From: an uncultured Clostridia bacterium
Lineage (GTDB): Bacteria > Bacillota > Clostridia > Lachnospirales > Anaerotignaceae
Direction of reading: 5' to 3'
Assembly: GCA_902477755.1 (NCBI GenBank)
Contig: CABSIK010000003.1
Span: 186,001-250,000, forward strand
DNA: 64,000 nucleotides
Shown piece by piece: positions 25,578 through 35,329 of the stretch (its first letter is position 1; each line of letters begins with the position of its first letter). The translations under genes were made by a program, and so were the position numbers. Under the pieces are notes generated by a model. It worked only from the letters and a program-made list of their open reading frames with translations, had not been told where the DNA came from and searched no databases.

Positions 25578-27527
25578 TTACAGATACAGACCTGCGTAAT
25601 ATCCATGATGGATTGCTGCAACTGCCTGACCGGGTCTGTAGCAGTCACCCAGAGGGATGAAGTCTACCACTGTATCGCGCAGTGCTTCCACTTCGTCACT
25701 TCTGGATCTCATACCTACTGCACACAGAATTGTGTCCGCAGGGAATACCATTTCATTGTTGTCTTTATCTGCGGCTACAACGCCTTCTTCTGTGATTCTG
25801 AGAACTTTTACCCCTGTTCTCATGTCAATGCCGTCTCTCACCTGAATGTTCAGACCCATTTTGTGGAACATATTCGCATCGGAAGCAAAATCGTCTTTCA
25901 TTTCCAGAACTGTTACCTTTTTGCCTTTGTTTCTGAAGTCGATAGCAGATTCTGTACCTACCAGACCACCGCCGATGATCACAACGCGTTCACCGATTTC
26001 CAGATCATCTCTCTGCAGGTCATTTGCAAAGATTACACGGCTGTCATCAATGCCTTCAAAAGGAGGTTTGATGGGTGTTGCGCCAATGGCACAGATCAGT
26101 GCATCCGGCTGGATTTCTGCTACCAGTTCAGGTGTTACTTTTGTATTCATGCGCAGTTCGATGTTAGGATTTTTTGCAACCTGCGCAGGCAGATATGTAT
26201 GGGCAAAATGATAGAAATTCTTTTTGAAGTCTACATGTTTTTCATTGAGCACCGCACCGCCCAGTTTGTCGCTGCTTTCGCACAGAATAACTGTATGACC
26301 TCTGTCTGCCGCAGATACTGCAGCCTGCATGCCGCCAACGCCGCCGCCGGCAACAAGGACTTTTTTCAGTTTTTTCGGAGGTGCAGGAGGACAGATGAAC
26401 CGTTCTTCTTCACCGATCACAGGATTCAGGGCACATGCCACATCTCTGGGGCCAATGATTGTAGAGAAGCAGTAATGGCAGCGCATACATTTTACGATAT
26501 CTTCATAGCGGCCTTCTTTTGCTTTTTTCGGCATGAAGGGGTCAGCCATCAGTTCACGAGCCATGGCAACTGCATCTACTTTGCCGCTTGCAATCCATTC
26601 TTCGCATTCATCCAGATCGTTGATGGCACCTACAACAGATACAGGCACATGTACATTCTTTTTGATTTCCGCAGCCATTTCCAGATTCAGTCCATGAGGT
26701 CTGAACATATCGGGATGTGTACGCACAAAACATTCGGGGTCATTCTGGTTGCCGGCACTGATGTTGAACATATCTACATAATCCTGCAGACCTTTTGCGA
26801 TTTCAATAGCCTGTTCCAGTGTTGTGCCGCCTTCGATGACCTGAGAGCCGTTCATGCGGAATTCGATGGGGAAACCGGGGCCAACAGCTTCTCTCACTGC
26901 TTTCAGAATCATGATGGGGAATCTCAGACGGTTTTCCAGACATCCGCCGTATTTATCTTCTCTAGTGTTCTTGGGAGAAAGGAACTGGTCGATGAGCCAG
27001 CCGTGACCGCCATGAATCATAACCATTTCAAAGCCTGCCTGTTTGATAAGAGAAGCGCTTTTCCGGTAAGCTTCCACAATGTCCATGATATGACCTTCAT
27101 CCATCTGATGAACCACTGTACCGTTTTCGATTTCGTAAATGGGGCCATAAGCAGGGAATTCAGGATTGGGGTTTTCCAGATTCTTTACACCGGAATATTT
27201 GCCGCCGTGACCAAGTTCAATGCTGGCAACAGCGCCATGGCGTTTGATGGTTCTTGCCACATGATGGAGACCTGACATAACATTGGGGTTGTCCATTTCC
27301 AGTTCTTTGTGATGTACACGACCAGAGGACAGTACATGGGTCTGCCCTACAGTTACGTTTGCGGCACCGCCCATGGCTGTCAATTCAAAAAATGCAATGT
27401 CTTCCGGTCTCAAAGTTCTTTCAGGAGAAAGTTCCTGCAGAGATCTGGGGGCAGAAAAAATTCTGTTTTTGAATGTCACATTGCCCAATTTAATGGGTGT
27501 GAACAGATGTGTATATTTTGTTTTCAT
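25578..27527 (-). CDS. Old-yellow-enzyme-type NADH:flavin oxidoreductase with Fe-S cluster
   Basis: A 649-residue three-domain enzyme of the 2,4-dienoyl-CoA reductase / 2-enoate reductase / BaiCD-BaiH family. An N-terminal FMN barrel (about 1-350) is followed by a [4Fe-4S] motif (CMRCHYC and a further Cys 12 residues on). Then come an FAD domain with VAGGGVGGMQAA and an NAD domain with IIGGGLVGTESAI. It probably reduces an activated C=C bond of an enoate, enone, steroid or bile-acid-like substrate with NADH; the substrate is not readable. AGGAGG precedes the ATG. It is the first gene of a two-gene unit with TetR. Confidence 0.92.
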   Translation of the reverse strand: MKTKYTHLFTPIKLGNVTFKNRIFSAPRSLQELSPERTLRPEDIAFFELTAMGGAANVTVGQTHVLSSGRVHHKELEMDNPNVMSGLHHVARTIKRHGAVASIELGHGGKYSGVKNLENPNPEFPAYGPIYEIENGTVVHQMDEGHIMDIVEAYRKSASLIKQAGFEMVMIHGGHGWLIDQFLSPKNTREDKYGGCLENRLRFPIMILKAVREAVGPGFPIEFRMNGSQVIEGGTTLEQAIEIAKGLQDYVDMFNISAGNQNDPECFVRTHPDMFRPHGLNLEMAAEIKKNVHVPVSVVGAINDLDECEEWIASGKVDAVAMARELMADPFMPKKAKEGRYEDIVKCMRCHYCFSTIIGPRDVACALNPVIGEEERFICPPAPPKKLKKVLVAGGGVGGMQAAVSAADRGHTVILCESSDKLGGAVLNEKHVDFKKNFYHFAHTYLPAQVAKNPNIELRMNTKVTPELVAEIQPDALICAIGATPIKPPFEGIDDSRVIFANDLQRDDLEIGERVVIIGGGLVGTESAIDFRNKGKKVTVLEMKDDFASDANMFHKMGLNIQVRDGIDMRTGVKVLRITEEGVVAADKDNNEMVFPADTILCAVGMRSRSDEVEALRDTVVDFIPLGDCYRPGQAVAAIHHGYYAGLYL

Positions 27528-27540
27528 GTGAGCCTCCTAT

Positions 27541-27585
27541 AATAATATTTTTTTATAAATCGTCGATAAATTTATTAATATTATT
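27541..27585 (-). promoter_or_regulatory. AT-rich dyad, candidate TetR operator
   Basis: Inverted repeat with arms AATAATATT/AATATTATT and inner arms ATAAAT/ATTTAT around ATCGACG. It sits between the -10 and the reductase start, where a TetR-type repressor would block transcription. Confidence 0.5.
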
Positions 27586-27611
27586 ATACGATTCTGTTTT
27601 TTTGAACTCAA
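27583..27611 (-). promoter_or_regulatory. Promoter of the reductase-TetR unit
   Basis: On the minus strand TTGAGT (27606-27611), 17 bp, TATAAT (27583-27588). Confidence 0.75.
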
Positions 27612-27898
27612 GAAACATTCATTGCCCTTTTGTCTCAAAATTTTACAGGTCTTTAAGCCCATTCTGTCCGTCACACAAAAACACATTTAATGCAATTCCC
27701 TCATACAGCATCCCTTTGTATATCATTCATTATATTTCAAAATGCATTCCTTTCAAAGGAAAAGAATGAAAAACACGAACTCCTTTTTCGCACTGCTTCT
27801 CTTTCCTGCCCCTATATAAAAAATTTGTTCATCAAAATCAAAAACTGCAATGAATATCCCCAAAAACGAAACATCGCAAAACTGCCTCCAAAAAAAAC
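27612..27898. other. AT-rich intergenic stretch without recognised genes
   Basis: Between the reductase promoter and the terminator of the nucleoside operon. One small palindrome (CATTCCTTTC...GAAAAGAATG, 27741-27766) is present. I see no credible coding sequence or RNA. Confidence 0.6.
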
Positions 27899-27947
27899 AT
27901 AAAAAAGATAGCTGGATTCCTTCATATCATAGGATTCCAGCTACCAT
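27899..27947 (-). terminator. Terminator of the nucleoside uptake operon
   Basis: On the minus strand TAGCTGGAATCC and GGAATCCAGCTA form a 12-bp stem followed by TCTTTTTTAT, about 25 bp after the adenosine deaminase stop. Confidence 0.88.
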
Positions 27948-27972
27948 TATTTAGCACTTAAGCCACCTATTC

Positions 27973-28914
27973 TTATTTCAGAAAACGTGCTTGTTCCGCA
28001 TATTCCTGAACTTTTGCAATATCTTCATCTGTAAAGCCCAGACGTTCTTTCCAGATCTGCATTTCCTTGCAAAGATTGGTATCAGAAACGGTCATATTGT
28101 CAGAGTTGACAGTTACGCGCACACCTGCATCGAAAAGTTTTTTAACAGGATGTTTTTCAATGCTGTCTACCAGTTTTGTTTGATAATTGCTGGTGACACA
28201 AACTTCCAAAGTAATGCCCTTTTCAACCAGTTCCTGCACCAATGCATCGTCATATACAGCATTGACGCCATGTCCCAGACGATTTGTACCATAACTCAAT
28301 GCCTTTCTGATACTGTCAGGGCCTGCTGCTTCGCCTGCATGAATGGTTCTTGGCAGCTCATAAGCGTTGGCTCTTTCAAAGATATCCGCAAAATTTTCTG
28401 TAGGGTACAGGGATTCCGCTCCTGCCAGATCCACTGCGCAAACAACATCGCCCAAATATTTTTTTGCGGTTTCAAGGGTCAGCAAGTTTTCCTGCTGATT
28501 GTTTTCCCCACGCATACAGCACAGAATCAGACCGCATTTAATCTGAGGATATGCCTCCATGCCTTTTTTGGCACCTCTGATTGCTGCTTCCACCACTTCA
28601 TCCTGAGAAAGACCTTTTCCCAAAGACAACTGTGGTGCAAAACGGATTTCTGCATAATGCAGACCCAGTTTTGCCAAGTCCTCCACCAATTCAAATGTCA
28701 TGCGTTCAATGGCATCCGCTGTCTGCATGACTTTCAGCGGCACATCAAATCTTTCCAGACATTCGTGAAGTGTTTTACAATCATCCGGCACCTGCATCAG
28801 ATACCGCAATGCTGTCAAATCTTTCGCGCCCAGATCAATCTGCTGTTCTTTTGCCAGTTCCCAAACAGTTTCAGGTCTGACACAGCCGTCCAAATGCAAA
28901 TGAAGTTCTATCAT
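27973..28914 (-). CDS. add: Adenosine deaminase
   Basis: Deaminates adenosine or deoxyadenosine to inosine in the cytoplasm. It has 313 residues. The metal site HLHLDG is at the N-terminus. Also visible are HAGEAAG (catalytic Glu), RLGHGVN, the SNYQT segment and NSDNMTVS, which replaces the more usual TDDP form but keeps the Asp ligand. The start overlaps the upstream permease stop (ATGA). As last gene of the nucleoside ABC operon it directly handles the imported purine nucleosides. Confidence 0.93.
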   Translation of the reverse strand: MIELHLHLDGCVRPETVWELAKEQQIDLGAKDLTALRYLMQVPDDCKTLHECLERFDVPLKVMQTADAIERMTFELVEDLAKLGLHYAEIRFAPQLSLGKGLSQDEVVEAAIRGAKKGMEAYPQIKCGLILCCMRGENNQQENLLTLETAKKYLGDVVCAVDLAGAESLYPTENFADIFERANAYELPRTIHAGEAAGPDSIRKALSYGTNRLGHGVNAVYDDALVQELVEKGITLEVCVTSNYQTKLVDSIEKHPVKKLFDAGVRVTVNSDNMTVSDTNLCKEMQIWKERLGFTDEDIAKVQEYAEQARFLK

Positions 28915-29879
28915 TTTGCCTGTTCGTCTCCTTTCTTCTCGTGTGCCTGCATCTGTCTTTTCAGTTTATTCCGTTCCACTGTCGCGCAGTAGCAGGTGTA
29001 AACAATCACAATGATGATGTAAGGCATCAGCTGGATAAACTGCAAAGGAATGCCAGAGGACTGCAAATAGTTTGCGAGGCTGGAGCAGAAACCGAAAATC
29101 AGTGATGCAAACATACCGATGACTGCATTGCCTGCGGCAATTGCCTGTGTAGCCAAGGCGATATAACCACGGCCTGCGGTCATGTTCGCGGAGAACAGAC
29201 CTACATAACCCATGGAAAGGAACGCACCGCCCATGGCAGTCAGCACACCACTGATAACCAGTGCAATGTATTTTACTCTCAATACGGAAATCCCTACAGA
29301 TTCTGCTGCTTCAGCGGATTCCCCTACTGCTCTGATGTGCATACCCAGTCTGGTGTATTTGAACATATACCAGATCACAAATACCAAAATCAATGCAACA
29401 TAAGTCAAAACATGATGACCGGACAGAATCTGACCAATGATAGGAATGTCCTGAATAACAGGAATATCAATGCTTGGCAGTTTCAGAGAGTGCAGGGATG
29501 TGGAAGCACCCTTTTCCCCTGTGATCAGATACAATACAAAGATGGTACCGCCGGAAGCCAACGTATTGATGGCAATACCGGAAATAACCGCATTTGATTT
29601 CAGTTTCAGCACAAAGTAAGCCAGAATATTACTGATGATAAAGCCTGCCAAAACGGCACCCAAAAAGCCGACCCACGCACTCTGTGTAAAAGCACTGACT
29701 ACAACGCCTACAAAAGCAGAAATCAGCATGGTACCTTCCAGCGCAATGTTGCTTGTCCCGGAACGAGAAGACACCATAGCCCCCAATGTGGCAAACAATA
29801 CAGGCGTTGCAGTACGGAACATCGCAAAATAGAAATCCGGTACACTTAAGGCACCAAAAATATCTCTTAAAATATCCAT
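28911..29879 (-). CDS. Nucleoside ABC transporter permease (NupQ/BmpD type)
   Basis: A 322-residue inner-membrane permease of the branched-chain/sugar-like ABC-2 subunit family, with about eight to ten hydrophobic helices. It has the conserved segment RAVGESAEAAESVGISV followed by GVLTAMGGAFLSMGYV. Paired with the permease upstream (1-bp gap), it forms the membrane channel of a BmpA-type nucleoside importer. Confidence 0.93.
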   Translation of the reverse strand: MDILRDIFGALSVPDFYFAMFRTATPVLFATLGAMVSSRSGTSNIALEGTMLISAFVGVVVSAFTQSAWVGFLGAVLAGFIISNILAYFVLKLKSNAVISGIAINTLASGGTIFVLYLITGEKGASTSLHSLKLPSIDIPVIQDIPIIGQILSGHHVLTYVALILVFVIWYMFKYTRLGMHIRAVGESAEAAESVGISVLRVKYIALVISGVLTAMGGAFLSMGYVGLFSANMTAGRGYIALATQAIAAGNAVIGMFASLIFGFCSSLANYLQSSGIPLQFIQLMPYIIIVIVYTCYCATVERNKLKRQMQAHEKKGDEQAK

Positions 29880-29880
29880 A

Positions 29881-30927
29881 TTACGCTTCCCCCTTCAATG
29901 CTTGTTTTGCTTCCTGTCTCTGTTTCCAGCCAGCCATAAATCTTTCCGCTGTAATGAACAGAATCAGGACTGCCTGAACAATGGATACCAGTTCATTCTG
30001 TACGTCCGCACGTCTGGACATCAAGTCTGCACCTACGCGGATATACGCCAGGAAGAATGCCGCCAAAGGAACATATTTCGGATTATTGCCAGCCAGAATC
30101 GCGATGATAACGCCGTCCCATGCGTAGCTGGGAGAATCCTGCCAGTTGAATCTTTCATACATGCCCAGCTGTTCTACAGCACCGCCCAGACCAGCAACTG
30201 CACCAGCAATGACCTGAGTCACAATGATGACGCGGCTGGTATTGATGCCACTGTATTTCGCAAATTCAGGGTTGCTGCCGGAAATCCGGATTTCATAACC
30301 AAATTTTGTTTTATAAACCAGTGTATACAGCAAAATCACCACTGCAATGGCAATGAAAAAGCCCCAATGCAGTTTGGTGCCATCCAGAACATTGCCCAAA
30401 GTTGCAGTAGGTGAATACTTCAGGGAAGCAAAGGTGCCAGCTTCTCGGTCTACAAAAAAGCTGTTGACTGTATAAATGCCCAGATAGAAGAACACATAGT
30501 TCAGCATCAGGGAAGTTACCAGTTCATTTGCTTTGAATTTTACTTTCAAAATCGCAGGAATACTGCCGATGATACCACCCACTACCATCGCTGCAATAAA
30601 GATCACAACGGGATGGATAAACATGGGCAAGGGCAGCATGATGGCTATTGCCGCTGCCAAAACACCGCCGGTATACAAAGACGCATCGGCAATCATGGAG
30701 AAATTGCCGGACTTAAATACCAGGCTCAATGCCAGACCAGTAAACATCAGCGGCACACTGCTGGCAAACACATCAAAGAAATGACGTTTTGACTGCAAAG
30801 GCCCCAAGAACAGGTTAAAAATTGCGGTACCTGGCTCATTGCTTACAGAAAAAATGATGACTACTGTCAGCAAAATCGCAATAGCAAAGGCACAGACAAG
30901 ACGAACCGCTGTAAATTTTTTATTCAC
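29881..30927 (-). CDS. Nucleoside ABC transporter permease (NupP/BmpC type)
   Basis: The second, larger permease of the importer. A GTG start at 30927 has AGGAGG 8 bp upstream and gives 348 residues; it overlaps the ATPase stop by 8 bp. Conserved features include an EIRISGSNPEFAKYSGIN loop and GLGGAVEQLG. The gene order ATPase-permease-permease is that of the nup/bmp systems. Confidence 0.92.
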   Translation of the reverse strand: MNKKFTAVRLVCAFAIAILLTVVIIFSVSNEPGTAIFNLFLGPLQSKRHFFDVFASSVPLMFTGLALSLVFKSGNFSMIADASLYTGGVLAAAIAIMLPLPMFIHPVVIFIAAMVVGGIIGSIPAILKVKFKANELVTSLMLNYVFFYLGIYTVNSFFVDREAGTFASLKYSPTATLGNVLDGTKLHWGFFIAIAVVILLYTLVYKTKFGYEIRISGSNPEFAKYSGINTSRVIIVTQVIAGAVAGLGGAVEQLGMYERFNWQDSPSYAWDGVIIAILAGNNPKYVPLAAFFLAYIRVGADLMSRRADVQNELVSIVQAVLILFITAERFMAGWKQRQEAKQALKGEA

Positions 30928-32476
30928 AATAAGCACCTCCTATTTGTTCCTTTGTATCTTCTTTTACGCCCAGCATATACAGGCCCAGTTCTTTTTCAGA
31001 AGTCTTTTTCACATCATCGATGTACCCGACCACACGACCTTCGTGCATAACAACAATGGTGTCACTCAAAGAAAGGATTTCGCTGAGGTCAGCGGAAACC
31101 AGCAGTACAGCCTTGTGATTTCTTCTCATTTCCACAATTTTCTTGCGGATGAATTCAATGGCGCCAACGTCGATGCCTCGTGTAGGCTGGTTCATGATGA
31201 GCAGATCCGGCATGTAGTCATATTCACGGCCAACAACGACCTTCTGCACGTTACCGCCGGACAATTCGGAAATAGACTGTTTGGTATTATCGTATTTTAC
31301 AATAAATTCATCCAAAATCTTTTTTGTGTAGGCTGTGATTTTCTTTTTATCCAACAGACCTTTTGTTTTCAGCTTATCGGTATAATAAATCTTGGAGATC
31401 ACATTGTCTTCCAAAGACAATTTCGGTGCAGTACCGTAACGCAGACGGTCTTCTGATACATGAGAAATCCCCAATTCCTGACGTTTCAGAACAGACGCAT
31501 TGGAAATATCTGTACCATTGATGGCAATGGTACCGCTCTGCTGTTTCAAAACCCCTACGATCAGTTCGATCAATTCAGACTGTCCGTTGCCGTCGATACC
31601 AGCAACCCCCAGAATCTGACCTTCTTTGATGGAAAAAGAAACATTGTTCACTTTTGTTTTGCCAAAACGATCTACATACATCAGATCCTTTACGGAGAAT
31701 ACTGTTTTCCCAAAATCAGCATCTTCCTTTTCAATATCCAGACTGACATTACGGCCTACCATCAGACGGGAAATCTCATTTTCGTCCAGATCTTTGATAT
31801 CATAAGTTCCCATGGTCTTCCCGTCACGCAGAATGGTCATGCGGCTGCACAAAGCCTTAACTTCATTCAGTTTGTGGGAAATAAAAATGATTGTATGCCC
31901 CTTATCACGCAGCAGCTTCAGCTGTTCGAATAATTCCTCTGTTTCCTGAGGTGTCAGTACCGCTGTAGGTTCGTCCATGATCAGGATATGCGCGCCTCTG
32001 TAAAGGGCTTTCAAAATTTCCAGTTTCTGACGCATTGCCAAAGAAATGTCCTGTACTTTTTCTTCCGCATCTACTTTCAGATTATAGTTTTCAGAAAGCT
32101 GTTTGGTGATTTCCACAGCTTTTTTTCTGTCTACTTTAATCCGTGTACCTGTTTCAGAACCCAAAATAAGGTTTTCTGCCACTGTCATGGAAGGAACCTG
32201 CATAAAATGCTGGTGCACCATGCCCAGTCCAGCTGCAATGGCATCTTTAGAAGAAGAAAAATGCACTTCTTTTCCGTCTACAAAAATTCCGCCTTTTGTA
32301 GGGGCGATCATGCCAAACAGCATTTTCATCAGTGTGGATTTCCCTGCGCCATTTTCACCTACCAGCGCATGGATCTCACCCTTTTTGATTTGAAGATCTA
32401 CATTATGGTTCGCAACAACACCACCGGGATATACCTTTGTAATGCCACGTGCTTCCAGTATAAAATCCTGCTCCAT
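30920..32476 (-). CDS. Nucleoside ABC transporter ATPase (NupO type, two cassettes)
   Basis: A 518-residue fused double ATP-binding protein. The first cassette is complete (Walker A GENGAGKSTLMK, Walker B HILIMDEPTAVLT). The second begins with a degenerate Walker A (GIDGNGQSEL) and has a signature LSGGNVQKVVVGRE, as usual in sugar/nucleoside importers. It drives uptake through the two permeases below it in the operon. Confidence 0.95.
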   Translation of the reverse strand: MEQDFILEARGITKVYPGGVVANHNVDLQIKKGEIHALVGENGAGKSTLMKMLFGMIAPTKGGIFVDGKEVHFSSSKDAIAAGLGMVHQHFMQVPSMTVAENLILGSETGTRIKVDRKKAVEITKQLSENYNLKVDAEEKVQDISLAMRQKLEILKALYRGAHILIMDEPTAVLTPQETEELFEQLKLLRDKGHTIIFISHKLNEVKALCSRMTILRDGKTMGTYDIKDLDENEISRLMVGRNVSLDIEKEDADFGKTVFSVKDLMYVDRFGKTKVNNVSFSIKEGQILGVAGIDGNGQSELIELIVGVLKQQSGTIAINGTDISNASVLKRQELGISHVSEDRLRYGTAPKLSLEDNVISKIYYTDKLKTKGLLDKKKITAYTKKILDEFIVKYDNTKQSISELSGGNVQKVVVGREYDYMPDLLIMNQPTRGIDVGAIEFIRKKIVEMRRNHKAVLLVSADLSEILSLSDTIVVMHEGRVVGYIDDVKKTSEKELGLYMLGVKEDTKEQIGGAYCE

Positions 32477-32510
32477 ACCCGTATTCCTTTCTTTTGATCA
32501 TGGTTAAAAG

Positions 32511-32538
32511 AAGGCTGTCGCATTTCTGCGACAGCCTT
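32511..32538 (-). terminator. Attenuating hairpin between the binding protein and the ATPase gene
   Basis: AAGGCTGTCGCA and TGCGACAGCCTT form a 12-bp stem followed by CTTTTAA on the minus strand. An imperfect terminator here would let the binding protein be made in excess over the membrane parts, a common arrangement. Confidence 0.65.
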
Positions 32539-32551
32539 TAAACATCTTCAA

Positions 32552-33676
32552 TTACTGAGCACTGTTAATCAGTTCTTTCAATGTTGCTTCATCCATTCCG
32601 TAAGCTGTGCTTACTGTCACTTCGCCATTGAGAATTTTCTGTTTTGCTTCTTCTACTTTGCTTCTGATGTCTTCGGGAACAACGCTGGTGTAAATGTCGT
32701 TTTCTGCCAGACCAACTGCGCCGTCTGCCAGACCCAGCTGTTCGTATGTGCCGTAAGGCAGTTCGCCAGCCAGTTCTTTTTCAATAGAGTTGTACAGGCT
32801 GATGCCTACGCCTTTGATCGCGGAAGAAATGATATAGTTTGCTTCTTCTTTGCCTTCATAAGCCATTGCCTGGTCAGAGTCAACACCGATTACATATTTC
32901 TGGCTTTCTGCACCAGCTTCAATAACACCAACAGAAGCAGGGCCAGCTGCAACAAAGACGCAGTCTGCACCGTTGGAGTACTGTGTCAGAGCCAGTTCTT
33001 TTGCAGTTGCAGAGTCTGTGTAAGAACCTACATAAGATACCAGAACTTTGATATCAGGATTCATGAATTTCGCACCTTCGATATAGCCTACTGCGGAGTC
33101 ATTGATTACTGCTGCGGTATCTTTTGCACCGATGAAGCCGATGGTTGCATCTTCATTAGCAAATTCCATATCGGATGTTGTAACGCCTGCTGCCAGAACA
33201 CCAGCCAGGAAAGCTGCTTCGTTCTGTTTGTAGCTCATGGAATAAACGTTTTCCAGACCCAGAGAGTAGTCAACGTCTGTATCGAAGATAATGTATTTTT
33301 TATCAGGATATTCAGGTGCAACTCTTTCCAAATTTTCCTTCATATCCCAAGTACCAACGATGATAACATCACTGTCGGAATCGGAAGCGTCCAAAAGGGA
33401 ACCTTCAAACTTTGTTTTGTCGTTACCCATTTCGATCATTTCCACTTCACACTGATCACCCAGTTCTTCCTGGATTTTTTTCATACCTTCCTGTGCGGAG
33501 TCATTGAAAGCTTTGTCGCCAAAAGAACCTGTAACCAGCAGGCTTACTTTCAATTTGTCGCCTGTGCTTTCTGCATTTGCAGCATCTGTGCTTTCTGCTG
33601 CACCGCCGCCGCAGCCAGTCAACACTGCACTGATCAGCAAAGTTGCAACCAATCCGCTAAAAAATCTTTTCTTCAT
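32552..33676 (-). CDS. BMP-family nucleoside-binding lipoprotein
   Basis: The extracytoplasmic binding protein of the importer. It has 374 residues with a lipoprotein signal peptide and lipobox ending LTGC (Cys22), then a Gly-rich linker and the BMP/PnrA domain (LLVTGSFGDKAFNDSAQEG, FIGAKDTAAVINDSAVGY). The start overlaps the M20 gene stop by 4 bp. A purine nucleoside ligand is inferred from family and from the adenosine deaminase in the operon. Confidence 0.94.
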   Translation of the reverse strand: MKKRFFSGLVATLLISAVLTGCGGGAAESTDAANAESTGDKLKVSLLVTGSFGDKAFNDSAQEGMKKIQEELGDQCEVEMIEMGNDKTKFEGSLLDASDSDSDVIIVGTWDMKENLERVAPEYPDKKYIIFDTDVDYSLGLENVYSMSYKQNEAAFLAGVLAAGVTTSDMEFANEDATIGFIGAKDTAAVINDSAVGYIEGAKFMNPDIKVLVSYVGSYTDSATAKELALTQYSNGADCVFVAAGPASVGVIEAGAESQKYVIGVDSDQAMAYEGKEEANYIISSAIKGVGISLYNSIEKELAGELPYGTYEQLGLADGAVGLAENDIYTSVVPEDIRSKVEEAKQKILNGEVTVSTAYGMDEATLKELINSAQ

Positions 33677-34995
33677 AGTATCCCTATCTCCTTTTTATAA
33701 ATATTAGTTTTATTAAGATTATCTAGTGTTGCCAGATAATTTTCCTTACTCATCACAGGAGAAAAATCAGCCTTAATCTTATAGGCTTTTTCTCCATCAT
33801 TGGCAAGCAGATCCAAGATCGCATCCGCAAAGTAATGGGCTGGCACTTTATAAGCCTGCTCCTCATCAGCGGTTTTGAAATCCACCCCATGCATGGTTCC
33901 AGAAAAACCGGCAACGCCGATTTCTACCGTAGGCCACATCATGGAAATGTCTCCCATATCACCGGAAGCATACCCATGGGTTCCTTGGGCAATCTTTTCC
34001 GGTTCCATATATTTCAGTATGTGCTCTTTCATCAAGTTTGTCAGGTTGGAATCCTGATGGAGGGGGAAATATCCCGGTGTATCCTGAATCTCCAAATCAC
34101 AGCCAATGGCATAAGCACCGGCTTTCAAAGCCCGTTCAACCTTTGCATTGGTTTCAAAAATCGCATCAACGGTTTTTGCACGCACATACATGTCCAGCTG
34201 TGTTCTGGAAGGCACAGTATTGACTGTCTGTCCGCCTTCAGACATTACAAAATGCACACGAATGGCATCTTCTTCCCGAAATGTTTCCCTCAGGAAGTTG
34301 ATGCCTGTCATTGCCAGATTTGCTGCGTTGAGCGCATTAACTCCACCGGCAGGATTACTGCCTGCATGGGCCGCCTTTCCATAGAATACGGCTCTTTTCT
34401 GAATAAATCCATTTAAGCCTGCGCCGATTTCCGCATGATACATTTCCATGTCCAATCCCATTGCATGACAGGAAAGCACAATATCCACATCGTCAAAAAC
34501 ACCCAGAGAGATCATTTCCTGTTTTCCGGATGGATGTGCAATCTTTCCTTCTCGAATCAAGCTTTTTCTATAGTCCATGTCACAGAATTCCTCAGCAGGT
34601 GTCACCACCAATGTGACCTTCCCACAAAAGTCCTGCAGGGTTTCCGCTTTTTTCAGCGCCAAAAATACACTCAGCATCACACCAATCTGGGCATAATGTC
34701 CACAGGTATGCGCCGCGTGATCCTCCTTATTTGCATAAGGGTGATTCAATGTTGGCACAGCGTCCAATTCGCAGATCAAGGCAATGTGGGGGCCTTTTTT
34801 TCCAGAGTCGATCTGCGCCAAAATGCCTGTATAGGCACAATCCTCATGGGCAATGCCAGCTTCGTCCAAAACATCAATGACTTTCTGTCTGGTTCTGAAC
34901 TCCTTGAAGCCCAATTCCGGGTGCTTATATATATCTTCGCACACCGCAATCATCGTCTTCAGTTCTTCTTCCAATATCGTATGAATATCCTTCAT
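33673..34995 (-). CDS. M20-family amidohydrolase/peptidase
   Basis: A 440-residue metallohydrolase of the M20 AbgB/amidohydrolase type. The metal-site HTCGHYAQIG and TPAEEFCD motifs are visible, with an inserted dimerisation domain in the middle. It has no signal peptide and is cytoplasmic. It is the first gene of the operon, coupled to the binding-protein gene. The link to nucleosides is not obvious; it may cleave an N-acyl or amide-linked conjugate brought in by the same importer. Substrate unknown. Confidence 0.88.
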   Translation of the reverse strand: MKDIHTILEEELKTMIAVCEDIYKHPELGFKEFRTRQKVIDVLDEAGIAHEDCAYTGILAQIDSGKKGPHIALICELDAVPTLNHPYANKEDHAAHTCGHYAQIGVMLSVFLALKKAETLQDFCGKVTLVVTPAEEFCDMDYRKSLIREGKIAHPSGKQEMISLGVFDDVDIVLSCHAMGLDMEMYHAEIGAGLNGFIQKRAVFYGKAAHAGSNPAGGVNALNAANLAMTGINFLRETFREEDAIRVHFVMSEGGQTVNTVPSRTQLDMYVRAKTVDAIFETNAKVERALKAGAYAIGCDLEIQDTPGYFPLHQDSNLTNLMKEHILKYMEPEKIAQGTHGYASGDMGDISMMWPTVEIGVAGFSGTMHGVDFKTADEEQAYKVPAHYFADAILDLLANDGEKAYKIKADFSPVMSKENYLATLDNLNKTNIYKKEIGIL

Positions 34996-35329
34996 ATCAT
35001 TACTCCAAATTTAGGCCATAATTCACCATTTTACAATATTTTTATATTCTCTCATAAAAAAAAAGATTTTACAAGTGAAATTACGCAATTTCTAACAAAT
35101 TTCTTAAGAATTTCATTTTTTATTTTCCAAAAGCCCATTTTTTTCTGCCTTACTCACGTTTTGTTCTATCAGGAATAAATCCTGAAAGCCTTTTATTTTA
35201 TCCCAAAGCTTCAAAAATATTAAATCCATCTGCCCATTCTATCGGTCTGTTTGTTGCTTGTCCGCCCTCACTGCATTCCACCTTTTCATCCTGAAACAGA
35301 AAATCTTGTGATGACCGCGGCTCACTTCA
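34996..35329. other. Gene-poor AT-rich stretch with a short coding relic
   Basis: This holds the upstream region of the M20 gene (no clear promoter hexamers). On the minus strand at about 35198-35317 is a 40-codon open stretch ending in a natural-looking C-terminus (ATNRPIEWADGFNIFEALG, then a stop) but with no start. It looks like the tail of a lost gene; the family is not recognised. Confidence 0.3.

Noticed and set aside
34435..35178. Long plus-strand frame across the M20 gene start and its upstream region
   Set aside because: It is opposite a well-supported M20 gene, has no binding site, and reads as low-complexity His, Phe and Ile residues.
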